Source: Lachnospiraceae bacterium
GTDB taxonomy: Bacteria; Bacillota; Clostridia; Lachnospirales; Lachnospiraceae
Length of the DNA stretch: 27,189 nucleotides
Assembly (NCBI GenBank): GCA_902363675.1
Contig: CABJAV010000029.1
Coordinates: forward strand, 1 to 27,189
Reading direction: 5' to 3'
The notes below the pieces were generated by a model. The model saw only the letters and a program-made list of their open reading frames with translations. It had not been told where the DNA came from and searched no databases. How positions within the stretch are numbered: the first letter of the stretch is position 1; each line of letters begins with the position of its first letter. Made by a program: the position numbers and the translations under genes. Positions 24,357 through 27,189 of this stretch are shown here, piece by piece.

Positions 24357-25621
24357 CAGCCGGGAGGAAGAAATTCAGACGTTTTCTTCAATCCATGTTC
24401 TACATCGGATGTATTGGGTTCGGTGGAGGAAGTGCGCTGATTCCGATTATAGAGCAGGAAATTGCAGAGAAGCAGGGACTAGACGCGAAACAAAATATAG
24501 ATAAAGATGTCGTTGTTGCCAGTATTACGCCCGGCGCGTTGCCGGTAGAAATTGCGGCATCGATTGGACGAAGAGGATTCGGACGAAAAGGAATGATCGC
24601 GGGAGCTGTGATGATGGCGCTGCCGGGGACGGTGCTGACAGTTCTTCTTGTGACCATTCTTTCGGTCTTTCAGGAACAGATTCTCAATGTGGTACAAATG
24701 GTTTCGGTTGTTGTTTCGGCATTTATCATATATATGCTTATGGCGTATATCCGGAATATGTTAAAGTCCTGCGCGGAGGACGGAAAAAGCAGAAAACGAA
24801 AAGCGGTGGCTTTGATGCTGGGCATTTTTGTGTTGTCTTTTTTTGTATCTACCATGCAGGTGCTGGTGCTTGCCTTTTTTGGAATCTTTTTCACGAGGGG
24901 AAATTATTGTCGCAAAAATATGTTATTGCTGGCAATCACTTCAGCAATGTATTTATATACCAATAGCGTTTATTTCGGTGCAGAATATGTTGTGCTCCGT
25001 TATACAGTTTATATTTTTATGGCGATATTAAGTATTTATGGGGTTTGTTGTAATATCAGGGAGAACCAGTGGCAAGGGGAAGCCGATCGTAGAGAGATAG
25101 TAAAAGATGTCGGAATATGGTTACTGTTTTTTCTGATTCTATTACTTCCGGCAGTGATTGAAAGTCGGTCCGCAATTGTCTTTTCAGGAGAAGGCGTGCT
25201 TTCTACATGGGCATCTTTTGGGGGTGGTGATGCGTATCTGACCATCGCAGATGGATTTTTTGTCGAGGGAGGTTTTATTACGGGGCAGCAGTATTATGGA
25301 TATATTGTGCCTGCGGTAAATGTGCTTCCCGGATCCATTTTGTGTAAGACACTGGCAGCAGTCGGGTATTATGTGGGATGGAACATCGGTGGAAATGCGG
25401 TTGTTGGAGTTTTGTTTGCAATCGCGGGATTTGGTTGCAGTATTGCGGCGTCCTGCAGTTTTTTTATGCTGGCATATCATTTGTATGATTATCTGATTAC
25501 ATTACAGGTATTCCGGATTATCCGCAAATGGATCCGGCCAATGATCGCGGGTCTTCTTATGAAGGTTATGGTTATGCTTTGCGTACAGAATGTAAGTGTT
25601 GTGTTTGCAATGATACGATGA
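24344..25621 (+). CDS. CHR-family (chromate transporter-like) membrane protein
   Basis: The start is placed at ATG 24344, overlapping cysC by 13 bases; an ATG at 24314 is also in frame, and no good ribosome binding site precedes either, so coupling to cysC is assumed. The 425-aa protein is very hydrophobic. It has two CHR halves: MFYIGCIGFGGGSALIPIIE near the start with the family's FGGG, then ITPGALP. The second half shows TWASFGGGDAYLTIADGF and TGQQYYGYIVPAVNVLPG. CHR proteins export chromate or act on related oxyanions. Sulfate is a structural mimic of chromate, and here the neighbours make and use activated sulfate. I infer that it may move sulfate, or export something made by the sulfotransferase, rather than provide chromate resistance. 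This is untested. Confidence 0.85.
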   Translation: MCVVAAGRKKFRRFLQSMFYIGCIGFGGGSALIPIIEQEIAEKQGLDAKQNIDKDVVVASITPGALPVEIAASIGRRGFGRKGMIAGAVMMALPGTVLTVLLVTILSVFQEQILNVVQMVSVVVSAFIIYMLMAYIRNMLKSCAEDGKSRKRKAVALMLGIFVLSFFVSTMQVLVLAFFGIFFTRGNYCRKNMLLLAITSAMYLYTNSVYFGAEYVVLRYTVYIFMAILSIYGVCCNIRENQWQGEADRREIVKDVGIWLLFFLILLLPAVIESRSAIVFSGEGVLSTWASFGGGDAYLTIADGFFVEGGFITGQQYYGYIVPAVNVLPGSILCKTLAAVGYYVGWNIGGNAVVGVLFAIAGFGCSIAASCSFFMLAYHLYDYLITLQVFRIIRKWIRPMIAGLLMKVMVMLCVQNVSVVFAMIR

Positions 25622-25638
25622 GATGGAAGAAAATAACA

Positions 25639-25668
25639 TTGACAGAAATGGCATCTTTTGGTTAGATA
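25639..25668 (+). promoter_or_regulatory. Possible promoter of the GH25 gene
   Basis: A perfect -35 TTGACA (25639-25644) is followed after 18 bp by a weak -10 TAGATA (25663-25668). A short hairpin (GTGTGC / GCACAC, 25675-25691) lies in the leader. Confidence 0.4.
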
Positions 25669-25730
25669 TAAATTGTGTGCTTTGGGCACACGAAAGAAAA
25701 GACATAGTAAGATATACAGGAGATATACAA

Positions 25731-27189
25731 TTGAAATTTTCAAAAGCAAAAGTAATGGTGGCAGGATTGGTACTGGCGGCGGCATGTGTGGTTGCCCCGC
25801 AGCAGTTAAAGGCGGAAGTTCCGGCAGCGCAGATGGACGGTGTCATGGGACAGAGTATGGAAGATGAGACGGCATATGAGGAAACGCCGAATCTGGATGG
25901 TTTGATTATGCAAGGTGCTGCGGCAACATATTCATTACCGACCATGAGGGCGGCAAAAGGTTCCTCCTATTCGCAGGATTTTCTGGACAGTTCTTTTACC
26001 ACGGCAGGAACTTATACGCGTGCAACCTATTATCATAAAGTGGATTATGAAGATTATCAGTTATTTAACGGAATCGATGTTTCCTGGTGGCAGACAAAAG
26101 ATAAAAAGGTAACATCAGTGAATTGGGAAAAAGCCCACGATGCAGGGATTGATTTTGCATTTGTCCGCGTAGGATCAAGAGATACGGCAGATGGCAGCAT
26201 TTATTTTGATACCGCAGCGGATTCCCATATTCAGGCGGCTTTGGACAACGATATCAATATCGGGCTATATATTTTTTCTCAGGCACTTACAGAAAAGGAA
26301 GCAAGGGAAGAAGCTAATTTTGTATTAAAACAGCTAAAGAAATATGATTGGGATGTGACACTTCCGATCGTGATCGACCGTGAGAAAGGAAGTCATAATC
26401 GTCTGACTGGAGGAAAGTTATCCAAGACCAAGGAGACAGCTGTCTGCCAGGCTTTTGCAGACACGATTACAAAGGCGGGATATCAGGCGAGTGTATATGC
26501 ATCATATGCATGGATCAAATCCTATATTGATACCGACTCGCTCGATAAATGTGGGATTTGGATTGCTCGTTATAATAATACAACGACCAGCAATTCCAAG
26601 AGTGGAAGTGCGTACGGGGATGTACCGTATGATTATGATTTCTGGCAGTATTCCTCTGTTTCAAGAGTCAGTGGATATACCGGAAATCTGGATGCAGATT
26701 TCTGGTACAAAGATACAAGTATCAAGACAACCGGATTAAAAGCGGAGGCGCCATCGGCATCTGGACCGGTAACTTTAAGCTGGAGCAAGGCGGCTGCGGA
26801 TGTGACAGGATACCGCGTATATCGGTACGATGCGACAGAGGATAAGTATGTTTATCTGAAATCGACCAAAAGCCGCAGTTATTCCGATGAGGATGTAAGA
26901 AGTGGCAAGACGTACCAATATAGGGTACGCTGTTACTGGACCATTGGTGGAACAAATTATTATGGAAATTATTCTTCTGTTGTATCGGTGACAACGCCTC
27001 CGGCAAAAGTATCCAGTGTAAATACCGCCAAGAAGAGCAGTACCTATCTGACACTTTCCTGGAAAAAAGTTTCCGGTGCGAGCGGATATCGTGTATACAA
27101 ATATAATACAAAGACAAAAGCTTATGAAAAAGTCACCACGATTGCAAGTGGAAGTACGACTTCATACAAGGTCACAGGACTTGCGTCCG
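25731..27189 (+). CDS. Secreted GH25 lysozyme with fibronectin-III-like repeats (3' end outside window)
   Basis: The frame opens at TTG 25731, 7 bases after AGGAGA, and stays open to the window end (486 codons visible). The N-terminus (KFSKAKVMVAGLVLAAACVV, cleavage probably after LKA) is a signal peptide. A low-complexity stretch to about residue 100 precedes the GH25 domain (about 103-325). That domain shows FNGIDVSWWQ with the first catalytic Asp, FAFVRVGSR, YIFSQAL, LPIVIDREKG (the DxE pair) and DYDFWQYSSV. GH25 enzymes cut the N-acetylmuramic acid-GlcNAc bond of peptidoglycan. At least two fibronectin-III-like modules follow (GPVTLSWSKAAADVTGYRVY; YLTLSWKKVSGASGYRVYKY), the second cut by the window edge. 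The protein is probably a wall-remodelling enzyme at the cell surface. No fused anchor is visible yet. Confidence 0.9.
   Translation, partial: MKFSKAKVMVAGLVLAAACVVAPQQLKAEVPAAQMDGVMGQSMEDETAYEETPNLDGLIMQGAAATYSLPTMRAAKGSSYSQDFLDSSFTTAGTYTRATYYHKVDYEDYQLFNGIDVSWWQTKDKKVTSVNWEKAHDAGIDFAFVRVGSRDTADGSIYFDTAADSHIQAALDNDINIGLYIFSQALTEKEAREEANFVLKQLKKYDWDVTLPIVIDREKGSHNRLTGGKLSKTKETAVCQAFADTITKAGYQASVYASYAWIKSYIDTDSLDKCGIWIARYNNTTTSNSKSGSAYGDVPYDYDFWQYSSVSRVSGYTGNLDADFWYKDTSIKTTGLKAEAPSASGPVTLSWSKAAADVTGYRVYRYDATEDKYVYLKSTKSRSYSDEDVRSGKTYQYRVRCYWTIGGTNYYGNYSSVVSVTTPPAKVSSVNTAKKSSTYLTLSWKKVSGASGYRVYKYNTKTKAYEKVTTIASGSTTSYKVTGLAS

Noticed and set aside
1..27189. CRISPR array, tRNA or rRNA genes
   Set aside because: No regularly spaced repeats and no cloverleaf- or rRNA-like sequence were seen on either strand by reading.

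Overview
The window reads as a chromosomal segment of a low-GC, spore-forming anaerobic Firmicute, most likely a gut Lachnospiraceae. The signs are a cellobiose phosphorylase beside a LacI regulator and sugar ABC genes without their own ATPase, a SpoIIQ-like sporulation protein, purine-rich Shine-Dalgarno sites and A/T-rich codon use. The genus cannot be fixed by reading alone.

Region 1 (1-6820) looks like the right-hand part of an integrated mobile element. From left to right it holds a 5'-truncated type I restriction specificity gene (hsdS) on the minus strand, joined to an unrecognised 98-aa ORF; a small 87-aa ORF; a two-gene module (AlbA_2/ATPase/winged-helix protein, then a DUF262-AlbA_2 fusion); a terminator; and a large serine recombinase that is one continuous frame interrupted by two in-frame TGA codons. 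A near-identical 18-20 bp palindrome with extra half-sites lies before each gene of the two-gene module. This module is the best candidate for an undescribed system, probably a regulated anti-phage or anti-plasmid defence.

Region 2 (6844-14913) is for carbohydrate use. A decayed GH5-type glycanase gene (internal deletion, frameshifts, lost N-terminus) lies next to an intact GH94 cellobiose phosphorylase (minus strand). A divergent lacI-family regulator follows, then a lipoprotein solute-binding protein and two permeases. LacI-type operators with the AANCGNTT core sit at both divergent promoters. The inferred pathway is import of a beta-glucoside disaccharide, phosphorolysis to glucose-1-phosphate and glucose, and repression by the LacI protein when sugar is absent.

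Region 3 (15049-20580) is core genome: an unrecognised acidic 133-aa protein, rsmA, a SpoIIQ-like degenerate LytM protein behind a sigma-F-like promoter, a TPR-GGDEF protein, and a DEAD-box RNA helicase with a DbpA-type C-terminus. The helicase overlaps tail-to-tail with the next gene.

Region 4 (20552-25621) holds an OmpR/HisKA-type two-component system on the minus strand. Divergent to it is an apparent sulfation operon: a PAPS-type sulfotransferase, APS kinase (cysC) and a CHR-family anion transporter whose start overlaps cysC. The sulfotransferase start lies behind a hairpin that can mask its ribosome binding site. The window ends inside a secreted GH25 lysozyme with C-terminal fibronectin-III-like repeats, starting at TTG. 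No tRNA, rRNA or CRISPR array was seen.
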